DNA of 64,000 nt from CANLBN01 sp034111645 (GCA_034111645.1 JAWUWW010000002.1:28260-92259), one strand, 5' to 3'. Shown: positions 18,046 to 27,557, counted from the first letter of the stretch. The notes: generated by a model from the letters alone, not told the origin. Numbers and translations: made by a program.

Positions 18046-18279
18046 AATATGAAAGTGTAAAGAACAAAACTGTCAACAACAGTCAAGTGAATAGTCAATC
18101 AGTTAATAGTAAAAAGGTGTACAAAAAATACTTTTTACCGTCGATTTTTTTCACTGTTTTGCTAGCAAAGTTTATCAACAAGTTTGATTAAGTTGATAAA
18201 GATGTTGATAAACATTTTGTTAAAAAATAAATCCAAAATTTTGGATCCAATAGATTAAATATATAAATAGGAGTCTATT

Positions 18280-20031
18280 ATGGCTTTAGTTATCAATACA
18301 AACGTTGCTTCTCTGAACGCACAACGTCAGCTACTGAACTCTGGTAATGATCTTGATCAAGCCTCAGAGCGCCTAGCTTCTGGACGACGTGTCAATAACG
18401 CCGCAGACGATGCTGCAGGTTTGGCAATTGCTAACCGATTAACCTCTCAAATTAGAGGTCTTGGCCAAGCGATCCGAAATGCTAACGACGGAATCTCTCT
18501 TATTCAAACCGCCGAGGGTGCTTTGGGTGAGACAACAAATATCTTACAGCGAATTCGCGAACTGTCTATCCAGGCAGCGAATGGTATCTTTTCAGACGCC
18601 GATCGCGGCACGCTCGATGCCGAAGTGCAACAGTTAAAGCAAGAGCTCGACCGAATTGCATCTTCAACCACGTTTAACGGCCAGCCGATACTCGATGGCA
18701 GCTTAGGAGCTGTTACCTTACAGGCGGGCTCTGAGGCTACAGATACTATCGACTTAAATATTGCCGCCGTTGATACCAAAGCTCTGGGTGGTCAAAACAC
18801 GGGTGATGTTATTGGATCAACAGTAACGGGTGCGAATGCTGCAGCAGCATTAGGTAGCTTAACTGCGATCACACAAGCAGCAGCTGCCACAACATTTTCA
18901 ATTAACCAGCAAGCGGTAGGCGATCTGTCTGGATCTTTAAATGTTGGTGATGCATTAGCGACAATCAATTCAAATGTCTCGGGTGTCGAGACTACAGCCT
19001 TTGTTGAAATGGTTGCAACTAATGTGGGTAACGGTATTGTCCGGGGAACCGACGTCGTCACCATTACATTAGATTTACAAGATGGAACGACCAATATTTT
19101 AGAAATTGCGAATACGGGCAGCCTAGAACAATTTGCAGATCGTGTTAATGAAGTCAGTGGCGACTCTTTAAGAGCCACCATTAATGAAGATGGTCGCTTG
19201 GTCTTACAAAGTGATGTGGCTGCATTTGTCACCATAGGCAATGGATCTGGTACAGTAGCAGAAAGCGCAACAGGCTTAGTAACGGCTGATTTGGCGCAAG
19301 CATTTCAGTTATCCTTTGAGGCAACGGCTGATGATGTAACATCTGTTGATTTAACCATCGGAGCAACTATTAATGATGGCTCTTTGGGCTTAAATGCTCG
19401 TACAGCAGGCGATATTACTGGTTTAACGATATCTACCACTGCAGCGTTAGATTTAGATGCAGGGGCACTACAAATAAATGGTGTTGAAATTGGTGTTATT
19501 ACCGGTGGTGTTGCTACTGCCGCAGGTAATGCGACGACTATTGCAGCAGCTATCAATCTGCTCTCTGGTGAGCATGGCGTTGTTGCTACGGCAACGGGAG
19601 CGGTATTGTCACTTAATTCAATCTCGGGTGATGAGATCCAAATCTTACAAAACAGTACCATTGCCCTAGCAGATACCGGTTTGATCAATACCAATATCTC
19701 CGAAAATCAGGGCGATACGGTCTCGAGTATTTCGATTACTACCGCAGTTGGCGCGCGCAACGCATTGAATATTGTTGATGTGGCACTTGAGGAGATTAAT
19801 GCGATTAGGGCTGACTTAGGTGCGATTAATAACCGACTCGATTTTACCATCAGCAACTTATCGAACGTGGTTGAAAACACCTCAGCATCGCGCTCACGTA
19901 TTCTTGATGCCGATTTTGCCGCCGAATCAGCTGCATTAAGCAGGGCCCAGGTACTCCAGCAGGCGTCTCAGGCGATTCTTGCTCAGGCTAATGCCCGACC
20001 ACAGCAGGTGCTTCAGCTTTTACAGAACTAA
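18280..20031 (+). CDS. fliC: Flagellin 1
   Basis: A 583-aa flagellin with conserved N-terminal D0/D1 (MALVINTNVASLNAQRQLLN, RLASGRRVNNAADDAAGLAIA, LGETTNILQRIRELSIQAANG) and C-terminal D1/D0 (LGAINNRLDFTISNLSNVVENTSASRSRILDADFA, QASQAILAQANARPQQVLQLLQN). The middle (about 180-480) is Ser/Thr/Ala-rich with Flagellin_IN-like repeats (FSINQQAVGDL, LQINGVEIGVITG). It is the filament subunit, exported through the hollow flagellum. GGAG lies 8 bases before the ATG. The middle offers many surface Ser/Thr residues that a Maf-type enzyme could glycosylate. Confidence 0.97.
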   Translation: MALVINTNVASLNAQRQLLNSGNDLDQASERLASGRRVNNAADDAAGLAIANRLTSQIRGLGQAIRNANDGISLIQTAEGALGETTNILQRIRELSIQAANGIFSDADRGTLDAEVQQLKQELDRIASSTTFNGQPILDGSLGAVTLQAGSEATDTIDLNIAAVDTKALGGQNTGDVIGSTVTGANAAAALGSLTAITQAAAATTFSINQQAVGDLSGSLNVGDALATINSNVSGVETTAFVEMVATNVGNGIVRGTDVVTITLDLQDGTTNILEIANTGSLEQFADRVNEVSGDSLRATINEDGRLVLQSDVAAFVTIGNGSGTVAESATGLVTADLAQAFQLSFEATADDVTSVDLTIGATINDGSLGLNARTAGDITGLTISTTAALDLDAGALQINGVEIGVITGGVATAAGNATTIAAAINLLSGEHGVVATATGAVLSLNSISGDEIQILQNSTIALADTGLINTNISENQGDTVSSISITTAVGARNALNIVDVALEEINAIRADLGAINNRLDFTISNLSNVVENTSASRSRILDADFAAESAALSRAQVLQQASQAILAQANARPQQVLQLLQN

Positions 20032-20074
20032 TTTTAAGCATCAATCTTTAACTGAGGGCTTAAAAATCAACAAA

Positions 20075-20107
20075 ACAGTAATAACTTGAGTTTATTACTG
20101 TTTTTTT
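20075..20107 (+). terminator. Terminator of flagellin 1
   Basis: ACAGTAATAA pairs with TTATTACTGT around a 7-base loop, followed by seven T. It lies 43 bases after the flagellin stop. The remainder of the 350-base gap to the second flagellin gene holds only a possible sigma-28 box near 20241. Confidence 0.9.
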
Positions 20108-20221
20108 ATGCCTTTTAAGAATAATTTTATTGGTTTCTTATAATATTTTGTTTTTTTATGTATAAAAAAAGTCAAAATGTTGTCAATAAAAATAAATACT
20201 TCAATAAAAACAATAGCTTAT

Positions 20222-20248
20222 TGATTTCCCTAACAACTCCCCCGATAA
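20222..20248 (+). promoter_or_regulatory. Possible sigma-28 promoter of flagellin 2
   Basis: CCCGATAA at 20241-20248 is one base from the sigma-28 -10 box GCCGATAA, but the -35 region 11 bases upstream (TGATTTCC) matches TAAAGTTT poorly. It is the best candidate I see before the second flagellin gene. Confidence 0.3.
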
Positions 20249-20383
20249 ACCCCACAACTATTTAGTATTAAAGATCATCTCGCTCTAGTCGATATCACTG
20301 ACAAGACATTAGAAATTTAATTTCGATGTATTATCAGTCGGCTTATTTAGTCGGCGCTCATTTAACTATGTTAGGAGTTCATC

Positions 20384-22120
20384 ATGAGTTTAGTCGTAAA
20401 CACAAATATCGCATCAATCAATGCACAGCGTCAGCTTTCAAGCAGCGGCATGGCATTAGACCAAGCCAGTGAGCGTCTAGCTTCTGGTAAACGCATTAAC
20501 TCTGCAGCGGATGATGCCGCAGGTCTTGCTATTTCAAACCGTCAAACATCACAGATACGTGGTCTAGACCAAGCCATTCGTAACGCCAACGATGGTATAT
20601 CGTTGATACAAACCGCTGAGGGTGCACTTGATGCAACCACCAATATCTTACAGCGTATTCGTGAGCTATCGGTTCAATCAGCGAATGGTATCTACTCAGA
20701 TAATGACCGTTCAACACTAAACGCAGAGGTCGAGCAGCTAACCGCTGAGCTAGATCGTATTGCAGATTCAACAACCTTTAACGGCCAGAAAATACTCGAT
20801 GGCAGCTTAGGCACACTAACACTTCACGTGGGGTCAGAATCTGGCGATACGATTGATCTAAATGTTCAAGGTTTTAGTGCAGCAGCATTAGGTGGATCAG
20901 GGGGTGATGTGGTTGGTACTGCCTCAACAGCAGGTATCTCTTCCTTCACTGCTCTAACAGGAACCACTAATACAACATTAAGTATTAACGATACTAACAT
21001 CCCAACTTTAGCAGGTCTTACTACAACTAATCAGATTGTTAACACCATTAATGCAGCATTAGAAGGAAAAGGAGCTGAGGTAGGGACTAGTGTATCAGTA
21101 GAAGGTACATCTGTTGGTACCGGCCGATTAGTTGCAGGCACCGATACACTGACCATTACGGTTGAGGATGGCAATAGTGCTGCACAGACTTACATAATAA
21201 CTGGTACGGACAGTTTAGATGAGCTCGTTGCTAAAATTAATGAAGATACAAGCATTTCGGCGAGCCTAAATGATGAAGGTCGTTTAGTATTATCGCAAGA
21301 AGGGATTGAATCAATTCAGGTTGCTGCTAGTGCTGGCGGACTTACTGGTAGTGGTTTAGCTGCTGCTACCACACAATTCGGCCTATCTATAACAGATACT
21401 TCTGCCGAAAAAGTTGGTATTAAAGTTGAAGGAGATAGTCTCGCTGCTGCAGTTCTTATTAATACTGCAGGTCTAAATGTGCAGGATGATAACGGTACAA
21501 CTCAGGGTGTGGCAGTTGCTGCCGGCGCCAACTTAGACGGCGACTTAGTGATCAACGGAGTTGACGTTGGCGCTATTGCTGCTGGTACTGCTGCTGCTGT
21601 TAGTAAGGCTGCCAATACGATTAATGCAATCAATGCAATATCGGACCAAACAGGTGTTGTTGCCTCTGCAGGTTCAATTACAAGTAGTATTGCCTTAAGA
21701 TCAGCATCTGGTGATCCGATTAAACTTGAGGCAGGCAATGCATTAACTGCTGCTACCGCTTTCACAGCATTCGGTCTTAAGATGCAAAATGATTCTGAGG
21801 GTGCAGGGTCTGTTGCTAGTATCGATATTACGACGCAAGCAGGTGCTACTAAGGCCATTGATATCGTCGATTCGGCTCTTGAGCAAATTAACAGCCAGCG
21901 AGCAGATTTGGGTGCGATTAATAACCGCCTCGACTTTACGGTGTCTAACTTGTCTAACGTGTCTGAGAATACCTCGGCGGCCCGTTCGCGAATTCTCGAT
22001 GCTGACTTTGCTAGTGAAACAGCAGAGTTGAGTAAGGCTCAGGTACTTCAACAGGCGTCTCAGGCCATCTTGGCTCAGGCAAATGCGCGTCCACAGCAGG
22101 TGTTATCACTACTTAACTAA
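20384..22120 (+). CDS. Flagellin 2
   Basis: A 578-aa flagellin, a paralogue of the preceding gene. The terminal domains are very similar (MSLVVNTNIASINAQRQLSS, RLASGKRINSAADDAAGLAIS, LGAINNRLDFTVSNLSNVSEN, QASQAILAQANARPQQVLSLLN), whereas the middle (about 180-480) is diverged but keeps the same alternation of Flagellin_IN-type segments (LSINDTNIPTLAG, LVINGVDVGAIAAG). GGAG lies 8 bases before the ATG. Two flagellins in tandem suggest a filament of mixed composition or growth-phase-specific use. The two genes have different upstream regions, so they are probably regulated differently. Confidence 0.97.
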   Translation: MSLVVNTNIASINAQRQLSSSGMALDQASERLASGKRINSAADDAAGLAISNRQTSQIRGLDQAIRNANDGISLIQTAEGALDATTNILQRIRELSVQSANGIYSDNDRSTLNAEVEQLTAELDRIADSTTFNGQKILDGSLGTLTLHVGSESGDTIDLNVQGFSAAALGGSGGDVVGTASTAGISSFTALTGTTNTTLSINDTNIPTLAGLTTTNQIVNTINAALEGKGAEVGTSVSVEGTSVGTGRLVAGTDTLTITVEDGNSAAQTYIITGTDSLDELVAKINEDTSISASLNDEGRLVLSQEGIESIQVAASAGGLTGSGLAAATTQFGLSITDTSAEKVGIKVEGDSLAAAVLINTAGLNVQDDNGTTQGVAVAAGANLDGDLVINGVDVGAIAAGTAAAVSKAANTINAINAISDQTGVVASAGSITSSIALRSASGDPIKLEAGNALTAATAFTAFGLKMQNDSEGAGSVASIDITTQAGATKAIDIVDSALEQINSQRADLGAINNRLDFTVSNLSNVSENTSAARSRILDADFASETAELSKAQVLQQASQAILAQANARPQQVLSLLN

Positions 22121-22168
22121 TAGCTTAACTAATTACTAAATTAGATTGATTAAGACTATTAACTTAGG

Positions 22169-22199
22169 AATGGAGTACTTTATAATTAAAGTCTCCATT
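22169..22199 (+). terminator. Strong hairpin between flagellin 2 and flaG
   Basis: AATGGAG (22169-22175) and ACTTTA (22177-22182) pair with TAAAGT (22187-22192) and CTCCATT (22193-22199): 13 bp with one bulged T and a TAAT loop. There is no T run after it and flaG starts 23 bases later, so it may be an mRNA processing or stabilising structure that sets a high flagellin to low FlaG ratio, not a full terminator. Confidence 0.6.
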
Positions 22200-22222
22200 G
22201 CAAAAGCAAGAGGTAACAACCC

Positions 22223-22663
22223 ATGAACGAAGTAAATATGTCACAATTAGCCCCTATGGTTACTAGTGCTGCTTCTTCACAGGGTATCACTACAGCAAGA
22301 TCATTATCGCCACAAGGCGGTAATACATTGCCGGTAAAGGAGCAATCGGCACCTGAGCAAGTCGCGAATGTCTCGATGGTTGAGACAATCAATAAAACCG
22401 ATGAGGCAAAGAGAATAGAAAGTGCTAAGGAGAAAGCTACTCTAACCGTAGAGACATCCGTCACCGAGATTAACGAGTATGTTCAATCTGTTCAACGCGA
22501 TTTGCAATTTTTCGTTGATGAAGATTCAGGGGTCACAGTTGTACGTGTACGTGATAAAGAGACAGGTGATCTAATTCGCCAGATACCAGAGGATATATTT
22601 CTGAATTTGGCGCAAAAGTTAAAAGAAGACAATACGTTGAACTTATTGAATGCTTATGGTTAA
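22223..22663 (+). CDS. flaG: FlaG family protein
   Basis: A 146-aa protein. The C-terminal half is the FlaG domain (VTEINEYVQSVQRDLQFFVDEDSG, TVVRVRDKETGDLIRQIPEDIFLNLAQKL), whereas the first 70 residues are a variable, Ser/Thr/Ala-rich linker. FlaG proteins influence filament length in polar-flagellum bacteria. AGAGGTAAC precedes the ATG. It is the standard neighbour between flagellin and fliD, and ends with a clear terminator at 22685. Unlike in many genomes, it is separated from fliD by 1.4 kb containing repeat copy 4. Confidence 0.92.
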   Translation: MNEVNMSQLAPMVTSAASSQGITTARSLSPQGGNTLPVKEQSAPEQVANVSMVETINKTDEAKRIESAKEKATLTVETSVTEINEYVQSVQRDLQFFVDEDSGVTVVRVRDKETGDLIRQIPEDIFLNLAQKLKEDNTLNLLNAYG

Positions 22664-22684
22664 AATAAGATAGATGTATAACCC

Positions 22685-22713
22685 AAAAAGGCGCATTTTA
22701 TGCGCCTTTTTTT
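22685..22713 (+). terminator. Terminator of flaG
   Basis: AAAAAGGCGCA pairs with TGCGCCTTTTT around TTTTA, followed by more T. It lies 21 bases after the flaG stop. Confidence 0.92.
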
Positions 22714-22790
22714 ATGTATTTTTTTTGTGATCAAAGCGTAAGCAATAGCGTTAAGTTAGTATGGTTTGCATCGATTTATTCCTTCTCGTC

Positions 22791-22810
22791 ATTCCCGCGT
22801 ATGAGGGAAT
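22791..22810. repeat. dRS3-like short palindrome ATTCCC-N8-GGGAAT
   Basis: ATTCCCGCGTATGAGGGAAT, preceded by CGTC. This is the same 6-8-6 form as the dRS3 repeats of Neisseria and the CGTCATTCCCGC-type repeats scattered in many proteobacteria. Only one copy is seen in this window. Confidence 0.6.
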
Positions 22811-22884
22811 CTCTCCGAAGTATGTCACTGTTGTCATCATGGATAGGGCACGCTCTTACTTTGTAATTCACCTTGTGCGTGGGT

Positions 22885-23770
22885 TGCCGGGGTCGCCCGG
22901 CGGCGATAAAAAGTAGGGGTTAAATTTTTAATTTCAATTTCTTAAATCGCCTAGGGCGAGTGAATTTCTTTGTATTCATTTCTTTATATCATTAAAAATA
23001 CAGTAAATCATTACTGTGTTGGCCGGGGTCGCCCGGCATGCGATAAGAAAGATTTGCTTGCCCAAACCTCTCTTAACTCTAAAGGGCCCCCCAGATAAAA
23101 CGGCCTGCGGCAAACCATAAAATAAGTTACCAATAACAGCCGCTGCGCAACTCGACCATTTTTGCGATGCAAAAATTGGGACTCAGACATTGCTCGCTTT
23201 TTTCTGTTATTGCTTACTGATTTCAGGCGATTTATAAGGGGGTCTAGAATCAAAAGACATTTTTTTAGATCACTGAGTTAAATTGTCCCTTTATTCAAGC
23301 TGAGTGTTGATAAAAATAATGGGTTAAGTCAACAGGACGTTGACTTAAGGCGTCTTGTCACAGGGATGTGACATAAAGCCGACCTGTTATTTTTATCAAA
23401 AGCGATGGCACCCGCAGGGCTTGAATGTGGGATGTACTTTCGACCGCCAAGGATGGTGGAAGTGCTGGTAATGCAGGAGCAATTACCAGTACTTTGGTTC
23501 GTATCGCTGCTCATACAAAGAAATGATCTCGCCCATAGGCGAAATTATTTAATCTACACATATATAGTGCCTGGGCCCCAAGGCCCTCGGCAAACCATGA
23601 AATAAGTTACCAATAACAGCCGCTGCGCAACTCGACCATTTTTGCCATGCAAAAATTGGGACTCAGACAATGCTCGCTCTTTTCTGTTATTGCTAACTGA
23701 TTTCAGGCGATTTCTAAGGGGATTTAAAGTCAAAAGACAAGATTAAGGCACCTTGTCACAGGGAGCTTAA
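22885..23770 (-). repeat. Dispersed hairpin-rich repeat, copy 4 (largest, composite)
   Basis: Starts with GCCGGGGTCGCCCGGC at 22885, followed by a segment matching copy 2 (16013-16131). From 23020 the body runs in the opposite orientation to copies 1-3 (right terminus at about 23020-23048, then AAAGATTTGCTTGCCC, then GCAAAAA stems, then GTTGACTT/AAGTCAAC at about 23331). A second arm repeats the same right-hand body at about 23575-23715, so the element is a nested or recombined pair. Between the arms is a unique hairpin at 23461-23493. It occupies the flaG-fliD gap and contains no credible gene. Confidence 0.85.
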
Positions 23771-23890
23771 ATCAAACGACACGATCACCAAACTTGGCGT
23801 GAAAATTGTATGTTTTATATTTGATAAGGCGATGAACAATCGTCAAAATAGGTTGAAACATAAATTGAATAAAATTTAGTCAGTTTATAC

Positions 23891-23917
23891 TAATGTTTTA
23901 TAATTGTTGGCCGATAA
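23891..23917 (+). promoter_or_regulatory. Sigma-28 (FliA) promoter of fliD
   Basis: TAATGTTT at 23891-23898 and GCCGATAA at 23910-23917, spaced by 11 bases. This matches TAAAGTTT-N11-GCCGATAA with one mismatch. The fliD ATG lies 125 bases downstream. Places fliD (and perhaps fliS) in the late flagellar class. Confidence 0.85.
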
Positions 23918-24041
23918 CCGTTTAATCAATAAATAGTAGTATCGCTAGTGTGCCTGTTTGGATCTAAATGATCTCAAAGGCTCAAACAAAGCATAAAGAA
24001 TTAATTAAAAAAGTTAACTAAAAGTACAGAGAGTAGACATT

Positions 24042-26813
24042 ATGTCGCAAAATCTTGTCAATTTACTAGGTGCCGGTACTGGTATTGATACACAAGCCCT
24101 AGTTAAATCACTAGTTGAAGTTGAGCGCTCTGCACCTCAAGAGCGAATTGACACTCAGCGTGAAACCGCAGAAACGCGTATCTCTGACTTAGGCTTACTC
24201 AATAGTGCTTTATCATCATTGCAAGATGCCGCTGCTGCCTTAGGCAATACCGATGTATTCAATACCAAAAGCGCGGTCATTGGCGATAGCACGGCATTTA
24301 GCGCTGTGTCATTAGGCACTGAAGCACCCGTTGGCGATTTTTCATTTACTATCTCTCAGTTAGCGCAAGCACAATCATTATCGACTCAAACTGTGTTTTC
24401 GAGCACTACAGATGCTGTTGGTAAAGGCACACTCACCTTTAACTTTGGTAGCTATACCACTCCAGGCGACGCCACCACATTTAGCGCAAATACTACAAGT
24501 GCTGAACAGACGATCACCATTGATGACAGCAACAATACCTTGGCAGGCCTAGCAAGAACAATTAATAATGCTGATTTTGGTGTGCAGGCAAGTATTGTTA
24601 ACGATGGCACAGGCCCGCGTTTGGTCTTTAGAGCAGAGTCGGGTTTAAATAATCAGCTTCAAATTACCGCTGCCGATGATGATGGTATTAATACCGATGC
24701 GAGCGGTCTATCGCGATTTGCCTATAACGCCGACACACAGCAATTAGCCCAAAATCAAGTTGGGCGAGATTCTGCTTTTGCCGTTAATGGTCTTGCTGTA
24801 TCGCGCTCTAGCAATACCATTGACGATGTTATAGATGGCTTTGAATTCAATTTATCTGGCTTAACGGCTGTTGGTGAGGCAGTAAATGTTACCATCGAGC
24901 AAGATACAAATACGGCTGTTAATACGGTACGTGATTTTGTCGAAATTTATAATACCTTTATCGAAGCCATCGAGCCCTTAATTGGTGTAAATCCCGAGAC
25001 TAACGAACGCGGTAGCTTGGCTGGCGACTCGCTTGCACGTAATTTGCCCGTTCAAGTTCGTCAATTGCTATTGGGCGATGTAGGTGGTCTAGATAGTACG
25101 TTTACAGCACTAACAAATATTGGTGTGCGCACCCAGCGCGATGGCACGTTGTCGATTGACGAAACTGATTTTGATAGAGCCATCAATAATAACTTTGATG
25201 CCTTTAGAGAGCTATTTATTCCTGTTACGCAGGGCTCAACCGATCAAATAACAGTCAATAAATTTGGTGATAACACTCAATCGGGTGTCTACGACGTAGT
25301 CATTACGCAGCCGCCAGTTAAAGGTAATTTAGAGGGCGCATCTATTACCGCTAGTGGTGGCAACATACTCGACAACTTAGCAGCCGCCACTGCAACCAAT
25401 GCAACCCTTACGGGCACAGCGCCCACGGCAGCCTTAAGTGATTTTGCTCCTAGTTCTGGGGCTTTTGTTGGTGGTGCGTCGACATTAACGTTAGATCTAG
25501 CCAAACAGGGCGCAGGTGCTACTGATTTTGATTTTTCTATCACAGTCGATGGCATAGCATCAGCGGCTAATATTAGTCTACCAGTAGCCGATTATGCATC
25601 AAATGATGATGTAGCGACTGCACTGCAAACCGCTATTAATAACGATGCTAATTTATCGGGCGTCATTGTTAGTTTTGCCAGTGGTCAGTTTTCTTTCACC
25701 TCATCTACAACGGGTGCGGCATCTGCTGTAGCATTAACAGCTGTTGGAGTTCGTGCTGATGAGCTAGGTATGGATACCGGTGCTGCCACGGCTGGAACAG
25801 GCGGTGCTAACGATTATGATTTTAGCATTGATGTCGATGGTATAACCTCGGGCACTATCAGTATTACGCCAGGTACTTTTGCTAGTTTTGATGAGTTAGC
25901 AACTGAATTACAAACGCAAATTAATGCCGATGCTACCTTAAGCGGCAGCGGCGCCAGTGTCGGTGTGAGCTACAACGGCTCGGAGTTTGTGATCACCTCT
26001 AATGCCACCGGTATTGCATCAACAATTGATAATATTGCCTTAATAGGTTCAGAAGCTGTTGGTCTTGGGCTAAATGCCGGCACTGCGGTGCAAGGTGCTG
26101 CAACCGGTGGTAATACCTCGGACTATGATTTCTCTATATCACTTAATGGCACCGCATCTGGCATCATTAGCATAGATGCAGCTGCTTATGCTGATTTTGA
26201 TGAACTTGCCGCCGAAATGGAGGCGCAAATTAATGCCGATAGTGCGCTGTTGGCTGTTGGTGCTTCGGTAAATGTTAGCTACGATTCGGTGAACAATATA
26301 TTTGATATCCAGTCTAGCCGCTATGGTTCTGCATCTAATGTAGTCATTACTAACGTAGGCGCTAATGCTAATGATCTTGGTTTGGCTGCCGGAACCTCAA
26401 CAGCGGGTATCAATGTTGCGGGCACAATAGATGGCGTAGCAGCGTTTGGTACCGGTAATGTATTATTACCCGCCTTGGGTCAGCCTGGTGAAAGTCTTGC
26501 TTTGTTGATTGGCGAAAACGCAACCAGTGGCACGATTAACTTTTCTCGCGGTCTTGGGGGTGCGCTAGAAGCACTTATAACGCAATTTTTAGGGAGCAGT
26601 GGTGCCATAGCATTGCGAGAAACATCGCTTAATAGCGACCTAGACGACCTCGATACCGACCAACTGCGCCTTGATAGCCGAATAGAGGCTTACCAAGAGC
26701 GGTTATCCGCTAAGTTTATTGCCTCGGAAGCTATTATCAGGAGCTTGCAACGCAGTGGCGACTTTTTGGTGACAACACTCGACAACTTGCTTAATGCAGG
26801 CCGCGATAATTAA
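24042..26813 (+). CDS. fliD: FliD, filament cap protein (long form with three internal repeats)
   Basis: A 923-aa cap protein; most FliD proteins have about 450-680 residues. N-terminal FliD domain (LLGAGTGIDTQALVKSLVEVERSA), middle FliD_C-type block (FEFNLSGLTAVGEAVNVTIEQDT, VRDFVEIYNTFIEAIEPLIG) and the C-terminal coiled coil (LDDLDTDQLRLDSRIEAYQERLSAKFIASEAII). Inserted before the C-terminus are three tandem repeats beginning near residues 495, 590 and 693, each with DFDFSI or DYDFSI, (D/N)G-(I/T)-(A/T)SG, a DEL-A-LQ-like helix and INAD. They resemble Flagellin_IN modules. The cap guides flagellin folding and may bind surfaces, so the insert likely enlarges the exposed part. Transcribed from a sigma-28 promoter at 23891. 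Confidence 0.95.
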   Translation: MSQNLVNLLGAGTGIDTQALVKSLVEVERSAPQERIDTQRETAETRISDLGLLNSALSSLQDAAAALGNTDVFNTKSAVIGDSTAFSAVSLGTEAPVGDFSFTISQLAQAQSLSTQTVFSSTTDAVGKGTLTFNFGSYTTPGDATTFSANTTSAEQTITIDDSNNTLAGLARTINNADFGVQASIVNDGTGPRLVFRAESGLNNQLQITAADDDGINTDASGLSRFAYNADTQQLAQNQVGRDSAFAVNGLAVSRSSNTIDDVIDGFEFNLSGLTAVGEAVNVTIEQDTNTAVNTVRDFVEIYNTFIEAIEPLIGVNPETNERGSLAGDSLARNLPVQVRQLLLGDVGGLDSTFTALTNIGVRTQRDGTLSIDETDFDRAINNNFDAFRELFIPVTQGSTDQITVNKFGDNTQSGVYDVVITQPPVKGNLEGASITASGGNILDNLAAATATNATLTGTAPTAALSDFAPSSGAFVGGASTLTLDLAKQGAGATDFDFSITVDGIASAANISLPVADYASNDDVATALQTAINNDANLSGVIVSFASGQFSFTSSTTGAASAVALTAVGVRADELGMDTGAATAGTGGANDYDFSIDVDGITSGTISITPGTFASFDELATELQTQINADATLSGSGASVGVSYNGSEFVITSNATGIASTIDNIALIGSEAVGLGLNAGTAVQGAATGGNTSDYDFSISLNGTASGIISIDAAAYADFDELAAEMEAQINADSALLAVGASVNVSYDSVNNIFDIQSSRYGSASNVVITNVGANANDLGLAAGTSTAGINVAGTIDGVAAFGTGNVLLPALGQPGESLALLIGENATSGTINFSRGLGGALEALITQFLGSSGAIALRETSLNSDLDDLDTDQLRLDSRIEAYQERLSAKFIASEAIIRSLQRSGDFLVTTLDNLLNAGRDN

Positions 26814-27043
26814 GCGCTTGAACTACTTATAAAACTTGTGCTAGCTATAAAAATAGTTATACGATTAAAAATAGGTTATCTGCAAAAAATAATTAAAAAT
26901 AAGTGTTAAAAGTCCTAAAGCCAATCACCATCATGCCGATAACCTTTATAAGAGATTGCTAAACAAGTTAGAAAATTAACGTCATCATCATTAGTTATTA
27001 GTTAGCAATTAGTTGGTTATCGATAAAAAGCGGAGAAGTCATC

Positions 27044-27436
27044 GTGAATGCTCAAGTTGCCTTAAGACAGTATGGCGAAGTAAAAGTAAAAGCAGCGGTT
27101 GCGAGTGCATCATCTCATGATTTAATCAAAATGCTTTATGATGGTCTTTTAGAGCGTATTGCTCAGATGAAAGGTGCCATAGAGCAAAAAAATATCGAAT
27201 TAAAAAATAAAAAAGTCAACCAAGCAATCGCTATAGTCTCTGGCTTACGCGAATCACTAGATCACGATAGCGGAATTGAACTCTCGGGTCGCCTTGATGA
27301 CATCTACGATTATGTTCAGCGCCGTTTGTGGCAGGCTCACGTCAGAGATGACGCTGCAATACTTGTCGAGTGTGCAGCACTTGTTAATGAAATTAGCGGC
27401 GCTTGGACTGAGATAGGTTCGCAGCTAAGAAAATAA
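27044..27436 (+). CDS. fliS: FliS, flagellin export chaperone (first copy)
   Basis: A 130-aa all-helical protein with the FliS pattern (ALRQYGEVKVKAAVASAS, LIKMLYDGLLERIAQMKGAIEQ, VNQAIAIVSGLRESLDHDSG, LSGRLDDIYDYVQRRLWQAHVRDD). FliS binds the disordered C-terminus of flagellin in the cytosol and delivers it to the export gate. The start is a GTG at 27044, 8 bases after GGAG; no ATG fits. It lies 230 bases after fliD and converges with the Maf-like gene. A second, more divergent FliS follows at 30.0 kb. Confidence 0.93.
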   Translation: MNAQVALRQYGEVKVKAAVASASSHDLIKMLYDGLLERIAQMKGAIEQKNIELKNKKVNQAIAIVSGLRESLDHDSGIELSGRLDDIYDYVQRRLWQAHVRDDAAILVECAALVNEISGAWTEIGSQLRK

Positions 27437-27557
27437 TCAGGCAAATTAAAAGATCTAATAAGATCTACATAAAAAACTCAAGCTGTTGACCAGTTAGCTC
27501 CATACCTAAGATTTATAAAGGGTATTTAATGGTTTTTTTAAGTTAAGGTTTAAAAAA

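Noticed and set aside
18792..19694. Minus-strand frames within flagellin 1 (149 and 129 codons)
   Set aside because: Antisense shadows of the Ala/Thr-rich flagellin middle; the flagellin itself is unmistakable.
23011..23253. Frame in repeat copies with NPLINRLKSVSNNRK-like translation
   Set aside because: Similar translations occur in several copies (e.g. 42644-42832), but copy 2 has an internal stop, copy 5 is frameshifted, and start codons and ribosome sites are missing. Shared DNA hairpins explain the conservation.
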